A stretch of 64,000 bases of DNA from Streptomyces longhuiensis (GCF_020616555.1 NZ_CP085173.1:6030001-6094000); one strand, 5' to 3'; shown: positions 8,810-17,427, numbered from the stretch's first letter. Notes: generated from the sequence alone by a model not told the origin. Program-made: numbers and translations.

Positions 8810-9523
8810 GTGAGCCGGATTTCGGTCCGGGGATTCGCAGTGGCTTCGGCCACCGCGGTCACCACAGTCGGCGCAGTCGTGGGTGTTGCCTCGGGCAGCA
8901 CCGCTCAGCCCTCCACCAACGAGGCTGAGGCCACGGCGAGCGACGCGACCCTCCTCGCCGACATACCCGCGGGTCAGCAGGCCCAGGTGCAGACCGCCAC
9001 GCTGACGCAGCAGGCGGAGACGCAGGCCATCGCCGCGGACAACGCCGCTCAGAAGTCGGCGGAGGAAGCGGCCCGCAAGAAGGCCGCCGAGGACGCTGTC
9101 GCCAAGCAGAAGGCGGCTGCCGACGCCAAGGAGAAGGCGGAGAAGGAGGCCAAGGAGCGCGAGGAGGCCAAGAAGGTCGCCAGCCGCTCGGCCACCCGCG
9201 ACGCCTCCAGCTTCGCCACGCAGGCCTCTTACTCGACGTCGCAGATACAGGCGATGGCGCGTCAGATGGTGCCCGCCGGGCAGTTCCAGTGCTTCAGCAA
9301 CATCGTGGACCACGAGTCCAGCTGGAACTACCGCGCGACCAACGCCTCCTCCGGTGCCTACGGTCTCTTCCAGGCGCTGCCCGCGTCCAAGTACTCCACC
9401 GCGGGCGCCGACTGGCAGACCAACCCGGCCACCCAGATCAAGTGGGGCCTCAACTACATGGACAGCCGCTACGGCAGCCCGTGTGAGGCCTGGACCTTCT
9501 GGCAGGCCAACCACTGGTACTAG
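8810..9523 (+). CDS. secreted transglycosylase (SLT-like) with charged coiled-coil
   Basis: A 237-aa exported peptidoglycan lyase candidate. Residues 1 to about 30 (VSRISVRGFAVASATAVTTV...) form a signal peptide. Then comes an Ala/Lys/Glu-rich helix of about 75 residues (KSAEEAARKKAAEDAVAKQ and similar) that should be a coiled coil or wall-spanning stalk. The C-terminal lysozyme-like domain has the catalytic Glu in IVDHESSWNY, the ASSGAYGLFQALP block and the closing W-x-F-W-Q-A-N-H-W-Y with a Cys pair. The GTG at 8810 is preferred over the ATG at 8792 because GGAAGG sits at the right distance. It probably works in wall remodelling during growth or spore germination. A short hairpin follows at 9542-9561. 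Confidence 0.88.
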   Translation: MSRISVRGFAVASATAVTTVGAVVGVASGSTAQPSTNEAEATASDATLLADIPAGQQAQVQTATLTQQAETQAIAADNAAQKSAEEAARKKAAEDAVAKQKAAADAKEKAEKEAKEREEAKKVASRSATRDASSFATQASYSTSQIQAMARQMVPAGQFQCFSNIVDHESSWNYRATNASSGAYGLFQALPASKYSTAGADWQTNPATQIKWGLNYMDSRYGSPCEAWTFWQANHWY

Positions 9524-9541
9524 AAGCCGGTACAGCTTCAT

Positions 9542-9561
9542 GACGGGCCCCGGAGCCCGTC
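9542..9561 (+). terminator. short hairpin after the transglycosylase gene
   Basis: A 7-bp perfect stem, GACGGGC...GCCCGTC, with a 6-nt loop, 18 bp after the stop codon. It is a weak terminator candidate without a U tract. Confidence 0.5.
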
Positions 9562-9671
9562 AACCTTCCTGAGCCCCTTGCCGTCCTACGGTGAGGGGCT
9601 TCGGGCATGTACGGTCGGAGCCGACGACTCCCGGGGGAGTGGTGAGAGAGCACGGGGGAAGAGGGCGGATC

Positions 9672-11072
9672 ATGTCGCGAGTTCCAGGATGGCTCGGCCG
9701 GCTCGGCCATGAGCTGAGCCGGATGGGGGAGCGGTTGGACGAGCGCCGCGCCGAGGCCGAGCGTGACGACGGCGGGCACGACTCCGCTCCGGACGTCGCT
9801 CCGCACGCCCGTGATGCCGCTCGGACGCCCGCGCACCTGGCCGCCGAAGCGTCCCAAGTGCCCGTCACCCGGCCGGAGAACGGCGGCGGCGACCACGTAC
9901 CCCCGCCGCCCGCGTACGCGCCCGCGATAGCGGCCAGGCCCGACCCCGTCGCGGCCGTGCCGTGGGGGATGCGGGTCGCGGCCGAGGCCGGCTGGCGGCT
10001 GCTCGTCCTCGCGGGCGCCCTCTGGGTCCTGATGAAGGTCATCAGCGCGGTGCAGCTGGTCGTGTACGCGTTCGTCGCCGCGATGCTCATCACCGCGCTC
10101 CTCCAGCCGACCGTGGCCCGCCTGAGGAGGCACGGTGTGCCGCGGGGCCTGGCCACCGCACTCACCGCGATCCTCGGCTTCGTCATCATGGGACTCGTCG
10201 GCTGGTTCGTCGTCTGGCAGGTCCAGGAGAACATCGACAACCTCTCGGACCAGATCCAGGACGGCATCGACGAGCTGCGCAGGTGGCTCCTCAACAGCCC
10301 GTTCCATGTGACCGAGAGTCAGATCAACGACATCGCCAAGTCCCTGCGCGACGCGGTCGGCGCCAACACCGACCAGATCACGTCCGCCGGCCTCGAGGGC
10401 GTGACCGTCATCGTCGAGGCCCTCACCGGCATCCTGCTCACGGTGTTCTCGACGCTGTTCCTGCTCTACGACGGCCGGCGCATCTGGGAGTGGACCACCA
10501 GGCTCGTCCCGGCGCAGGCCCGTCCGGGCATCTCGGGTGCGGGCCCCCGTGCGTGGCGCACGCTCACCGCGTACGTGCGCGGCACGGTGATAGTCGCCCT
10601 GATCGACGCGATCTTCATCGGGCTCGGCATCTTCTTCCTCGGTGTCCCGATGGCGGTGCCGCTCGCCGTCTTCATCTTCCTGTTCGCGTTCATCCCGCTG
10701 GTGGGCGCGGTGATCTCGGGAGCGCTCGCGGTGGTGGTGGCCCTGGTGACCCAGGGCGTCTTCACGGCCGTCATGACGCTCGCGGTGGTACTGGCCGTGC
10801 AGCAGATCGAGGGCCACATCCTCCAGCCGTTCATCCTGGGCCGGGCCGTGCGGGTCCATCCGCTCGCGGTGGTGCTCTCCGTCGCGGCCGGTGGCCTGGT
10901 GAACGGGATCGGCGGCGCGGTGGTGGCGGTGCCGCTCGTGGCCGTGACGAACACGGTCGTCGGCTATCTGCGCGCGCACTCGCGCGAGGCGGCGCTGCGG
11001 CAGGCACCTTCGCCGCACGGGGCGACGGCCATCGACGTGGCACCGGTCGATCCGACGGCCACGAAGACCTAG
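9672..11072 (+). CDS. AI-2E family (PerM/UPF0118) membrane protein
   Basis: A 466-aa polytopic membrane protein. A charged cytosolic head of about 95 residues is followed by a pair of helices (WRLLVLAGALWVLMKVISAV, VVYAFVAAMLITALLQPTVARL). Another helix (ALTAILGFVIMGLVGWFVVW) precedes a soluble helical domain (IDNLSDQIQDGIDELRRWL...). Four further hydrophobic segments surround the family's diagnostic late motif QQIEGHILQPFILGRAVRVHPL. Characterised relatives export AI-2, act as Na+/H+ antiporters or move lipids; nothing here indicates which. The ATG at 9672 follows GGGGGAAGAGGG. It is convergent with ahpD, separated by a 26-bp perfect inverted repeat. Confidence 0.9.
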   Translation: MSRVPGWLGRLGHELSRMGERLDERRAEAERDDGGHDSAPDVAPHARDAARTPAHLAAEASQVPVTRPENGGGDHVPPPPAYAPAIAARPDPVAAVPWGMRVAAEAGWRLLVLAGALWVLMKVISAVQLVVYAFVAAMLITALLQPTVARLRRHGVPRGLATALTAILGFVIMGLVGWFVVWQVQENIDNLSDQIQDGIDELRRWLLNSPFHVTESQINDIAKSLRDAVGANTDQITSAGLEGVTVIVEALTGILLTVFSTLFLLYDGRRIWEWTTRLVPAQARPGISGAGPRAWRTLTAYVRGTVIVALIDAIFIGLGIFFLGVPMAVPLAVFIFLFAFIPLVGAVISGALAVVVALVTQGVFTAVMTLAVVLAVQQIEGHILQPFILGRAVRVHPLAVVLSVAAGGLVNGIGGAVVAVPLVAVTNTVVGYLRAHSREAALRQAPSPHGATAIDVAPVDPTATKT

Positions 11073-11109
11073 GGCCTCCCGGCCCGGTCAGGCCGGGCTC
11101 GCGTCCGGA

Positions 11110-11166
11110 CATACGAGAACGCCGGGCGGGCTGAAGGAAATTCAGCCCGCCCGGCGTTCTCGTATG
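11110..11166. terminator. bidirectional terminator, 26-bp perfect inverted repeat
   Basis: Arms at 11110-11135 and 11141-11166 are perfectly complementary over 26 bp with the 5-nt loop GGAAA. The stem sits 37 bp after the AI-2E gene and 23 bp after the ahpD stop on the other strand, so one hairpin can end both transcripts. Confidence 0.9.
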
Positions 11167-11189
11167 CGGTGACCGGGGTGATCCGTCCG

Positions 11190-11720
11190 TCAGGACAGGA
11201 CGTCCTCGGAGTCCAGGGTGACGCCCACGGCCTGGACGACCGCGGCGATCTTGAACGCTTCCTGGATCGTCTCGCGGTCGACGCCCGCCTTGCGCAGCAC
11301 CTGCTCGTGCGAGTCGAGGCACTGGCCGCAGCCGTTGATCGCGGAGACCGCGAGGGACCACAGCTCGAAGTCGACCTTCTCGACGCCCGGGTTGCCGATG
11401 ACGTTCATCCGCAGGCCGGCGCGCAGCGTCCCGTACTCCGGGTCGGAGAGCAGGTGGCGCGTGCGGTAGAAGACGTTGTTCATCGCCATGACGGCCGCGG
11501 CCGACTTGGCGGCCGTGTACGCCTCCGGCGACAGGTTCGCCTTCGCCTCCGGCTCCAGCTCGCGCAGCACGCGCGGGGAGCGGGACGCGATCGCGCAGGC
11601 GAGCACGGTGCCCCACAGCTGCTGCTGCGGCAGGTCGGAGTTGCCGATGACCGAGCCGAGGTTCAGGCGCAGGTCCTTGGCGTAGTCCGGGACGGCGGAC
11701 TTGAGTTCGTCGAGAGCCAT
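11190..11720 (-). CDS. ahpD: alkyl hydroperoxide reductase AhpD
   Basis: A 176-aa AhpD with the thiol-active CxxC of the carboxymuconolactone-decarboxylase-like fold: [12 protein letters not shown], Cys131 and Cys134, with the general-acid/base His137 in the same helix. In mycobacteria AhpD reduces AhpC using lipoamide/SucB-linked electrons, and the same role is expected here. The gene starts 6 bp after the ahpC stop, so the two are one transcript driven from the ahpC promoter. The length matches the family. A large hairpin terminates the unit. Confidence 0.97.
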   Translation of the reverse strand: MALDELKSAVPDYAKDLRLNLGSVIGNSDLPQQQLWGTVLACAIASRSPRVLRELEPEAKANLSPEAYTAAKSAAAVMAMNNVFYRTRHLLSDPEYGTLRAGLRMNVIGNPGVEKVDFELWSLAVSAINGCGQCLDSHEQVLRKAGVDRETIQEAFKIAAVVQAVGVTLDSEDVLS

Positions 11721-11726
11721 GTCAGA

Positions 11727-12281
11727 TCACTCGCCCGACAGGAGCGCGACCGGGTCGAGGGTGTTCTCGCCCTTGGTCCAGTTGCACGGGCACAGCTCGT
11801 CGGTCTGCAGGGCGTCGAGGACCCGCAGGACCTCCTTGGGGTTACGGCCCACGGAACCGGCGGTCACCATCGTGAACTGGATCTCGTTGTTCTGGTCGAC
11901 GATGAAGACGGCGCGCTGCGCGAAGCCGTCCTCGCCCTCGATGCCGAGGTCGCGCATGAGCTCGTGCTTCGAGTCGGCGAGCATCGGGAAGGGCAGGTCG
12001 GTCAGGTCCGGGTGGTCCTTGCGCCAGGCGTGGTGCACGAACTCGGAGTCGCCGGAGAAGCCGAGGATCTGGGCGTCACGGTCGGCGAACTCGTCGTTCA
12101 GCTTGCCGAACGCGGCGATCTCGGTCGGGCACACGAAGGTGAAGTCCTTGGGCCACGCGAAGACGATCTTCCACTTGCCCTCGTAGGTCTTGTGGTCGAT
12201 CTGCTCGAACTCCTTGCCCTTCTCCAGGGAGACACAGGCAGTCAGATCGAACTGGGGGAACTTGTCACCGACAGTGAGCAC
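11727..12281 (-). CDS. ahpC: peroxiredoxin AhpC
   Basis: A 184-aa typical two-Cys peroxiredoxin that reduces hydrogen peroxide and organic hydroperoxides. The peroxidatic Cys51 lies in FTFVCPTEIAAF. The C-terminus ELCPCNWTKGE has Cys164 and Cys166, the arrangement of actinobacterial AhpC enzymes that work with AhpD instead of AhpF. The GTG start at 12281 is supported by AAGGAG six bases upstream. It is divergent from oxyR with about 160 bp between, where the OxyR operator should lie, and co-transcribed with ahpD. Confidence 0.97.
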   Translation of the reverse strand: MLTVGDKFPQFDLTACVSLEKGKEFEQIDHKTYEGKWKIVFAWPKDFTFVCPTEIAAFGKLNDEFADRDAQILGFSGDSEFVHHAWRKDHPDLTDLPFPMLADSKHELMRDLGIEGEDGFAQRAVFIVDQNNEIQFTMVTAGSVGRNPKEVLRVLDALQTDELCPCNWTKGENTLDPVALLSGE

Positions 12282-12377
12282 GCACTACTCCTTGCAGCAT
12301 GGAGGGGCCCTTTTTGGGGGCTTTCCAAGGGGGTTGGACTGGTCACGATCGTGGCACAGGGTGCATTGATTATGGAA

Positions 12378-12414
12378 ATAGCTAGACTCGGTTGTGTTGA
12401 TCGGAACCAGCTAT
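12378..12414. promoter_or_regulatory. candidate OxyR operator between ahpC and oxyR
   Basis: In the divergent spacer the words ATAGCT (12378-12383) and AGCTAT (12409-12414) form an inverted pair with 25 bp between. OxyR sites are built of ATAG/CTAT quarter sites, so this pair is a reasonable operator. The exact half-site register is uncertain. Confidence 0.5.
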
Positions 12415-12442
12415 CAGTAGCCCTGGGTAAAGGGGAGTGATC

Positions 12443-13378
12443 GTGGCAAGCGCCAAGCGGCGACAGCCGAGCCTTGCTCAGCTGCGCGCCTTCGCCGCCG
12501 TCGCGGAGTATCTGCACTTCCGGGACGCGGCCGCCGCGATCGGCATGAGCCAGCCCGCGCTCTCCGGCGCCGTGTCCGCCCTGGAGGAGTCCCTCGGCGT
12601 GACCCTGCTCGAACGCACGACCCGCAAGGTGCTGCTCTCGCCCGCGGGTGAGCGGCTCGCGGTGCGCGCGAAGGCCGTGCTCGACGAGGTGGGCGCGCTG
12701 ATGGAGGAGGCCGAGGCGGTGCGGGCGCCGTTCACGGGCGCGCTCCGGCTCGGCGTCATCCCCACCGTGGCGCCCTACCTCCTGCCCGCGGTCCTGCGCC
12801 TCGTCCACGAGAAGTACCCGGACCTGGATCTCCAGGTCCACGAGGAGCAGACGTCGTCCCTGCTGGAAGGGCTCGCGGCCGGGCGGCTCGACCTGCTGCT
12901 GCTCGCCGTGCCGCTCGGCGTGCCCGGTGTCACCGAACTGCCCCTGTTCGACGAGGACTTCGTGCTCGTCACGCCGCTCGACCACTGGCTCGGGGGCCGG
13001 GAGGGGATCCCGCGCGAGGCGCTGCGCGAGCTGCGGCTCCTGCTGCTCGACGAGGGGCACTGCCTGCGTGACCAGGCGCTCGACATCTGCCGCGAGGCCG
13101 GCCGCGCGGACGCCCCGGTGACCACGACGGCCGCCGGCCTGTCCACGCTGGTCCAGCTCGTCGCGGGCGGGCTCGGCGTGACGCTGCTGCCGCGCACCGC
13201 GCTCGCCGTGGAGACCAGCCGCAGCAGCCAGTTGCTCACCGGGTTCTTCGAGGACCCGGCGCCGACCCGCCGCATCGCCCTCGCCATGCGGACGGGCGCC
13301 GCGCGCAGCGCCGAGTACGAGGAGCTGGCCGCGGCCCTGCGCGAGGCGGTGCGGTCGCTGCCGGTACGGGTGTTGTGA
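12443..13378 (+). CDS. oxyR: hydrogen-peroxide sensor OxyR (LysR family)
   Basis: A 311-aa LysR-type regulator. The N-terminal winged HTH is PSLAQLRAFAAVAEYLHFRDAAAAIGMSQ followed by PALSGAVSALEESLGVTLLER. The substrate-like domain carries GHCLRDQALDICRE, two cysteines eight residues apart (Cys207 and Cys216). This is the OxyR disulfide switch, so the call is firm. I prefer GTG 12443 to GTG 12437 because AAAGGGGAG ends inside the latter. Divergent transcription from ahpCD is the usual arrangement for an activator of the peroxidase operon. A 13-bp inverted repeat spans its stop codon. Confidence 0.96.
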   Translation: MASAKRRQPSLAQLRAFAAVAEYLHFRDAAAAIGMSQPALSGAVSALEESLGVTLLERTTRKVLLSPAGERLAVRAKAVLDEVGALMEEAEAVRAPFTGALRLGVIPTVAPYLLPAVLRLVHEKYPDLDLQVHEEQTSSLLEGLAAGRLDLLLLAVPLGVPGVTELPLFDEDFVLVTPLDHWLGGREGIPREALRELRLLLLDEGHCLRDQALDICREAGRADAPVTTTAAGLSTLVQLVAGGLGVTLLPRTALAVETSRSSQLLTGFFEDPAPTRRIALAMRTGAARSAEYEELAAALREAVRSLPVRVL

Positions 13379-13412
13379 CCTCGAGAGGCCGTGGCAACTC
13401 CCGTACCGGCAG
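13358..13412. terminator. inverted repeat between convergent oxyR and permease genes
   Basis: CTGCCGGTACGGG (13358-13370) is perfectly complementary to 13400-13412, with a 29-nt loop holding the oxyR stop codon. It lies just before the permease stop (13419) on the other strand and is likely a two-way terminator. Confidence 0.55.
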
Positions 13413-13418
13413 GGTGCG

Positions 13419-15824
13419 TTACTCGGTGCGCAGGCCGTCCGGCCGCATCATGCGCCACAGCGGCGGCAGGCTGAGGAGTGTCACCACCGCGATGAGCGCG
13501 GCGCCGCCCGCCGTCAGCGGGGCGAACACCCACCAGTCGGTGACCTGCTTGTCGATCATGCGGGTCATGACGTAGCCCAGGCCGAGCCCGCCCCCGATCG
13601 CCAGGCCGAGGCCGAGGGCGACCGGGATCGCCGTCTGCCACAGGACCGACCAGGCCATGGAGCGGCGCCGCGTGCCGAACGCGGTGAGGGCCGCCAACAG
13701 CCGCTTGCGCTCCCGCAGTTGCTCCAGCGTGGAGACCAGCATGGACGCCGCGATCAGGGCCATCGTCGCGGCCGCGCCGATCTGCAGTCCCCTCGCGATG
13801 CTCGCGTACTGCTTGTCGCGGTTGACCGCCTTGATCGACATCACGTCGAGCATCGGATCGATGTGGGCCGCGGTGTTGCGCACGTACTCCTCGGCGTCCG
13901 GCACCTTCGGGTCGATCTGCACCATGGCCGTGGTCGTCGCCTCGGTCAGCTTCGTGCTGTCGATCGCGCCGGGGGTGGCGAGGATGCCGTCGACCTTGTC
14001 GCCGGTCGGGCTGGGCCGCGCCTGGACCGTGCGCGCGTCCCGGGGCAGCGTCCACAGATTCTGGCTCGCCTTGCTGCCGTCGCCGGGCCCCACGTCGACG
14101 GGCTTGCCGGGGCGCGCCGACTGGTCGACCCAGTCGTTCATCTTCCGGTCGCCGGTGTGCGAGACGAACGTGTCGCCGTCGCGGCAGCTGCCGACGCGGG
14201 CCAGCTCGCGCAGGGTCGCGCAGGTGCCGACGCTGATCGTCGTCGTGGGCGGGATGTCGCCCTCCGCGACCGGGCCGGGGCGCGTGGCGTACGTCGACAC
14301 GGTGCCGATGACGCTCCTGACGCCCTTCGTGGCACGGAAGTCGTCGATCATCCGCTGCGCGAGCCTGCCGTCGCCGACCAGGGAGTGCACGGTCAGCTGG
14401 GCGCGGTGCGGGTCCTGGCCCGTGGCCCGGTTGAAGTCGTCGTGCATCGACGCGAACATCATCTGCAGGGCGACCGCGCCGGCCACCGCGATGGTGATGC
14501 CGCTGACGGCGCGGGCCGCGGTGCCGCTGCTCAACTGGAGCCGCCGCGTGGCCAGTTGCCATGGCACCGGGCCGCCGCGCAGCCGGGCCACGACCGATTC
14601 GAGCAACCAGGGAAGCAGCGTGCTCAGGCCGACCAGGGCCAGGGTCGCGCCGGTGGCGATGGCGTACGTGTTGATGTCCTGGTCGGTACTGCTGACCCGG
14701 CCGACGGCCAGGAGGATCCCGATGCCCGCGACGGGCAGGAGCAGCCGCCACCACAGACGCCGCCTGCGAGGCGTGCCGCCGCGCACGACACCGAGCGGCT
14801 CGATGGCCACCGAGCGCAGCGAGAAGACGGTGACCAGGACCGCCGCGAGCGGCACGGCCACGACGATCAGCGCGGCGAGCACCGGCACCGGCCGCAGGTC
14901 CGACGGGAACGCGCTGACCCTGTCGACGTCGACCACGGCGACCAGCTGCCGGATGGCGAGGAAGAACACGGCGCCGACGGCCAGGCCGAGCAGCGCTCCG
15001 AACAGGGACTCACCGGCCGCGATCCGCCGTACCGCCCTGGCGTCCGCGCCGACCAGGCGCAGCGCGGCCAGGCGCCGGTCGCGCCGGTCGCCGCCGAACC
15101 GCACCGCCGTACCGATGAAGACGGCCACGGGCGTGAGCAGTACGACGCAGATCAGTACGACGAGCACCATCAGGAGCGCGTTCAGCGGCTCCGACATGTC
15201 GTAGCCGAACCGCGCCGCCCGGTAGCCCCCGTCGCGGGTCGTGAGGGTGCCGGATCCGGCGTAGAAGAAGAGCTCCTGGGGGGAGACCAGGCCGGCGTCG
15301 GCGATCGTTCCGGTGACGCGGTAGTCGCGGAAGCGCTCCTTGAGGAGCTGCGCGCCGGGGTCGTCGAGGAGGTCGCGCAGCGCGGGCGAGACCACCAACT
15401 CGTGGTCGCCGGGCAGCTTGCCGAGGCCGGGCGGAAGGACGGGCCGGCTGCCCTCGGCGCGTACGAACCTGCCCTCCAGCGAGTGGTCGCGGAACGTCGT
15501 GAACGCGTCCCGCATCAGCACGGTCGTGTCGGACCGCTTGATCTTGCCCGCGAGGGTCATCCGGTCCGCGGCCTCGCGCGCCGAGGAGCGGTCGCCGCGG
15601 TGGTCGGTCAGATACGGCACGGACGCGGCGCCCAGCAGCAGCGCGACGCCGAGGCCCACGCCGACGGCGGTGAGGATCGTGCGGACCCAGCCCTCGCGCC
15701 CGCCGCCGGCCGCGAAGCGCATGCCCATGCCCAGATCGCGGATCCAGGCGCGCACGCCGGTGGGCGCGGACGCCTGCGCCGTGACCGCGGGCGAGGGCTG
15801 CGGCTTCGTACGCGTCACGCTCAT
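13419..15824 (-). CDS. ABC transporter permease, FtsX/MacB-like
   Basis: An 801-aa membrane protein with two FtsX-type halves. TM1 (WVRTILTAVGVGLGVALLLG) is followed by an extracytoplasmic domain of about 130 residues. A three-helix block comes next (ALLMVLVVLICVVLLTPVAV, SLFGALLGLAVGAVFFLAI, VLAALIVVAVPLAAVLVTVF). After a second external domain, a final block ends ALIAVVTLLSLPPLWRMMRPDGLRTE. With the ATPase whose frame it overlaps by four bases (ATGA) it forms a padR-ATPase-permease operon. Such PadR-linked systems usually act in antimicrobial-peptide or lipid-II-drug resistance or extrude amphiphiles. The substrate is unknown. Confidence 0.88.
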   Translation of the reverse strand: MSVTRTKPQPSPAVTAQASAPTGVRAWIRDLGMGMRFAAGGGREGWVRTILTAVGVGLGVALLLGAASVPYLTDHRGDRSSAREAADRMTLAGKIKRSDTTVLMRDAFTTFRDHSLEGRFVRAEGSRPVLPPGLGKLPGDHELVVSPALRDLLDDPGAQLLKERFRDYRVTGTIADAGLVSPQELFFYAGSGTLTTRDGGYRAARFGYDMSEPLNALLMVLVVLICVVLLTPVAVFIGTAVRFGGDRRDRRLAALRLVGADARAVRRIAAGESLFGALLGLAVGAVFFLAIRQLVAVVDVDRVSAFPSDLRPVPVLAALIVVAVPLAAVLVTVFSLRSVAIEPLGVVRGGTPRRRRLWWRLLLPVAGIGILLAVGRVSSTDQDINTYAIATGATLALVGLSTLLPWLLESVVARLRGGPVPWQLATRRLQLSSGTAARAVSGITIAVAGAVALQMMFASMHDDFNRATGQDPHRAQLTVHSLVGDGRLAQRMIDDFRATKGVRSVIGTVSTYATRPGPVAEGDIPPTTTISVGTCATLRELARVGSCRDGDTFVSHTGDRKMNDWVDQSARPGKPVDVGPGDGSKASQNLWTLPRDARTVQARPSPTGDKVDGILATPGAIDSTKLTEATTTAMVQIDPKVPDAEEYVRNTAAHIDPMLDVMSIKAVNRDKQYASIARGLQIGAAATMALIAASMLVSTLEQLRERKRLLAALTAFGTRRRSMAWSVLWQTAIPVALGLGLAIGGGLGLGYVMTRMIDKQVTDWWVFAPLTAGGAALIAVVTLLSLPPLWRMMRPDGLRTE

Positions 15825-16507
15825 GCGATGCGCTCCATGTCGCGGGACCTGCCGTCGCGGACGATGATCTCGCGGTCCGAGTACGCGGCGACGCGGGCTT
15901 CGTGGGTGACGAGGACGACGGCGGCGTGGGTGGAGCGGGCGGCTTCGGTGAGCAGCTCCATGACGCGCTCGCCGTTGAGGGAGTCGAGGGCGCCGGTGGG
16001 TTCGTCGGCGAACAGGACGCGGGGGCTGGTGGCCAGGGCGCGGGCGACGGCGACGCGCTGGCCCTGTCCGCCGGAGACCTCGCCGGGGCGCTGGCCGGTG
16101 AGGTCGTCGACCTCCAGGCGCTCCATCCAGGCGCGGGCGGTGGCCTCGGCGGCCTTGCGCTTGGCGCCGTTGAGGCGCAGGGGCAGGGCGACGTTCTCGA
16201 GGCAGGTGAGCTCGGGGACGAGCTGGCCGAACTGGAAGACGAAGCCGAAGTCGCTGCGGCGCAGGGCGCTGCGGGCGGCGTCGGACAGGGTGGCCAGGTT
16301 CTGTCCCGCGTAGGTGATGGTGCCTTCGTCGGGGGTGACGATGCCGGCGAGGCAGTGCAGGAGAGTCGACTTGCCGGAGCCGGAGGGGCCCATGACGGCG
16401 ACGACCTCGCCGGGGTGGACGGAGAACTCGGCGCCGTTGAGGGCCTTGGTGGCGCCGTAGGTCTTGTGCAGACCGTGGGCGGTCAGGAGGGAGCCGGCGG
16501 GGGTCAT
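15821..16507 (-). CDS. ABC transporter ATP-binding protein
   Basis: A 228-aa nucleotide-binding subunit of the MacB/LolD type. Walker A is GPSGSGKSTLL, the Q-loop FQFGQLVPELT, the signature VSGGQGQRVAVARAL, Walker B VLFADEPTGALDS and the H-loop VLVTHEARVAAY. The start ATG at 16507 overlaps the padR stop, and its own stop overlaps the permease start. Stoichiometric co-translation of the transporter is therefore likely. It energises the 801-aa permease downstream. Confidence 0.94.
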   Translation of the reverse strand: MTPAGSLLTAHGLHKTYGATKALNGAEFSVHPGEVVAVMGPSGSGKSTLLHCLAGIVTPDEGTITYAGQNLATLSDAARSALRRSDFGFVFQFGQLVPELTCLENVALPLRLNGAKRKAAEATARAWMERLEVDDLTGQRPGEVSGGQGQRVAVARALATSPRVLFADEPTGALDSLNGERVMELLTEAARSTHAAVVLVTHEARVAAYSDREIIVRDGRSRDMERIA

Positions 16508-17031
16508 GGCGTGCGCACCTCCGCGGCGAGCTTGTCCAGGCGGGCGGCGGCGAGTTCGAGCCAGCGCAGATCCGCTTCGAGGTGGAACAGGGCGTGGTCG
16601 CAGATGAGCTGGTCGGCGAGGTCGCCCTTGCGCTTGCGGTCGGTGAGGATGCGCATCATGCGCAGGTGCTCGGCGCGCTGGGTGTCCAGGACCGTGGTGG
16701 CGTCGCGCTCGGTGAGCAGCGCGAGGACGACCTTGGTGTAGAGGACGGACTGGAGGTAGGGCTCGGGCGCCTCGGGGGTGGCGAGCCAGCGCTGGACATC
16801 GGTGATGCCGGCGTCGGTGATGGCGTAGCGCTTGCGTTCCGGGCCGCCGCCGGCCTCGATCCCGTCGACCTCGACCAGGCCGTTCTTCAGGAGCCGGGAC
16901 ATGGTCGAGTAGACCTGTCCGTAGTGCAGCGGCTTGTCGTGCCCGAAGGTGGCGTCGAAGGTGCGCTTGAGGTCGTAGCCGTGCCGTGGGCCCGACTCGA
17001 GAAGTCCCAGAAGGGTGTGACCGATGGACAT
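16504..17031 (-). CDS. PadR family transcriptional regulator
   Basis: A 175-aa PadR-type repressor. The winged HTH is IGHTLLGLLESGPRHGYDLK plus HYGQVYSTMSRLLKNGLVEV and the wing GGGPERKRYAIT. The C-terminal helical dimerisation part (about residues 90-175) is of the longer PadR-s1/Vir type. It is first in the operon and presumably represses its own transcript and the ABC genes until a ligand binds. The ATG at 17031 fits the family start; an in-frame GTG at 17040 abuts the operator. There is almost no leader, so the mRNA may be leaderless. Confidence 0.92.
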   Translation of the reverse strand: MSIGHTLLGLLESGPRHGYDLKRTFDATFGHDKPLHYGQVYSTMSRLLKNGLVEVDGIEAGGGPERKRYAITDAGITDVQRWLATPEAPEPYLQSVLYTKVVLALLTERDATTVLDTQRAEHLRMMRILTDRKRKGDLADQLICDHALFHLEADLRWLELAAARLDKLAAEVRTP

Positions 17032-17040
17032 GGCGGTCAC

Positions 17041-17070
17041 TATACATAGCGGGTATACGTTGCGTGTATA
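17041..17070 (-). promoter_or_regulatory. three-part TATAC/GTATA operator and promoter of the padR operon
   Basis: Directly before padR lies TATAC-N7-GTATAC-N7-GTATA (17041-17045, 17053-17058, 17066-17070). It is two overlapping TATAC-N7-GTATA palindromes sharing a central GTATAC. The 12-13 bp spacing and overlap with the -10-like TATACC suggest cooperative binding of PadR dimers over the promoter. Confidence 0.65.
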
Positions 17071-17145
17071 GCTGTTCGGGGGCGGGGTTCCGGGAGGACT
17101 TCGGGGGGGAGACGTGAACGGTCCGGGGCGTGTGCCCCGGACCGT

Positions 17146-17427
17146 TCACTGCGCCTCGCCTCCCGTGGATCCCTTGGGCGGCCGCCCCCGCCGCGGCAGC
17201 GGCCCCGCCGAGCCGGGCAGCCGCCCGGCCTCCGCGAGAGCGCGCCGCAGCAGGAACTCGATCTGCGCGTTCGCCGAGCGCAGGTCGTCCCCGGCCCACC
17301 GCGCGAGCGCGTCGTACACGAGCGGGTCGAGTCGCAGCAGCACCTGCTTGCGCTGCGGCCGCGACCGGCGTGCGGGCCCCTGAGAGGGTTCCTCGTGCGA
17401 CTCGTGCGCCTCGTCTGGAGGGCTCAC
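17146..17427 (-). CDS. ribbon-helix-helix (Arc-type) DNA-binding protein
   Basis: A 93-aa protein with a compact RHH core, KQVLLRLDPLVYDALARWAG then SANAQIEFLLRRALAEAG (residues about 28-72). This gives one beta strand and two helices, as in Arc and HicB-type antitoxins. Charged, flexible ends flank the core, and the tail PLPRRGRPPKGS looks like an extra minor-groove (AT-hook-like) contact. The start overlaps the stop of the SPFH gene by four bases, so they are co-translated. It is a good candidate for binding the 16-bp palindrome upstream of the SPFH gene and autoregulating the pair. Confidence 0.8.
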   Translation of the reverse strand: MSPPDEAHESHEEPSQGPARRSRPQRKQVLLRLDPLVYDALARWAGDDLRSANAQIEFLLRRALAEAGRLPGSAGPLPRRGRPPKGSTGGEAQ

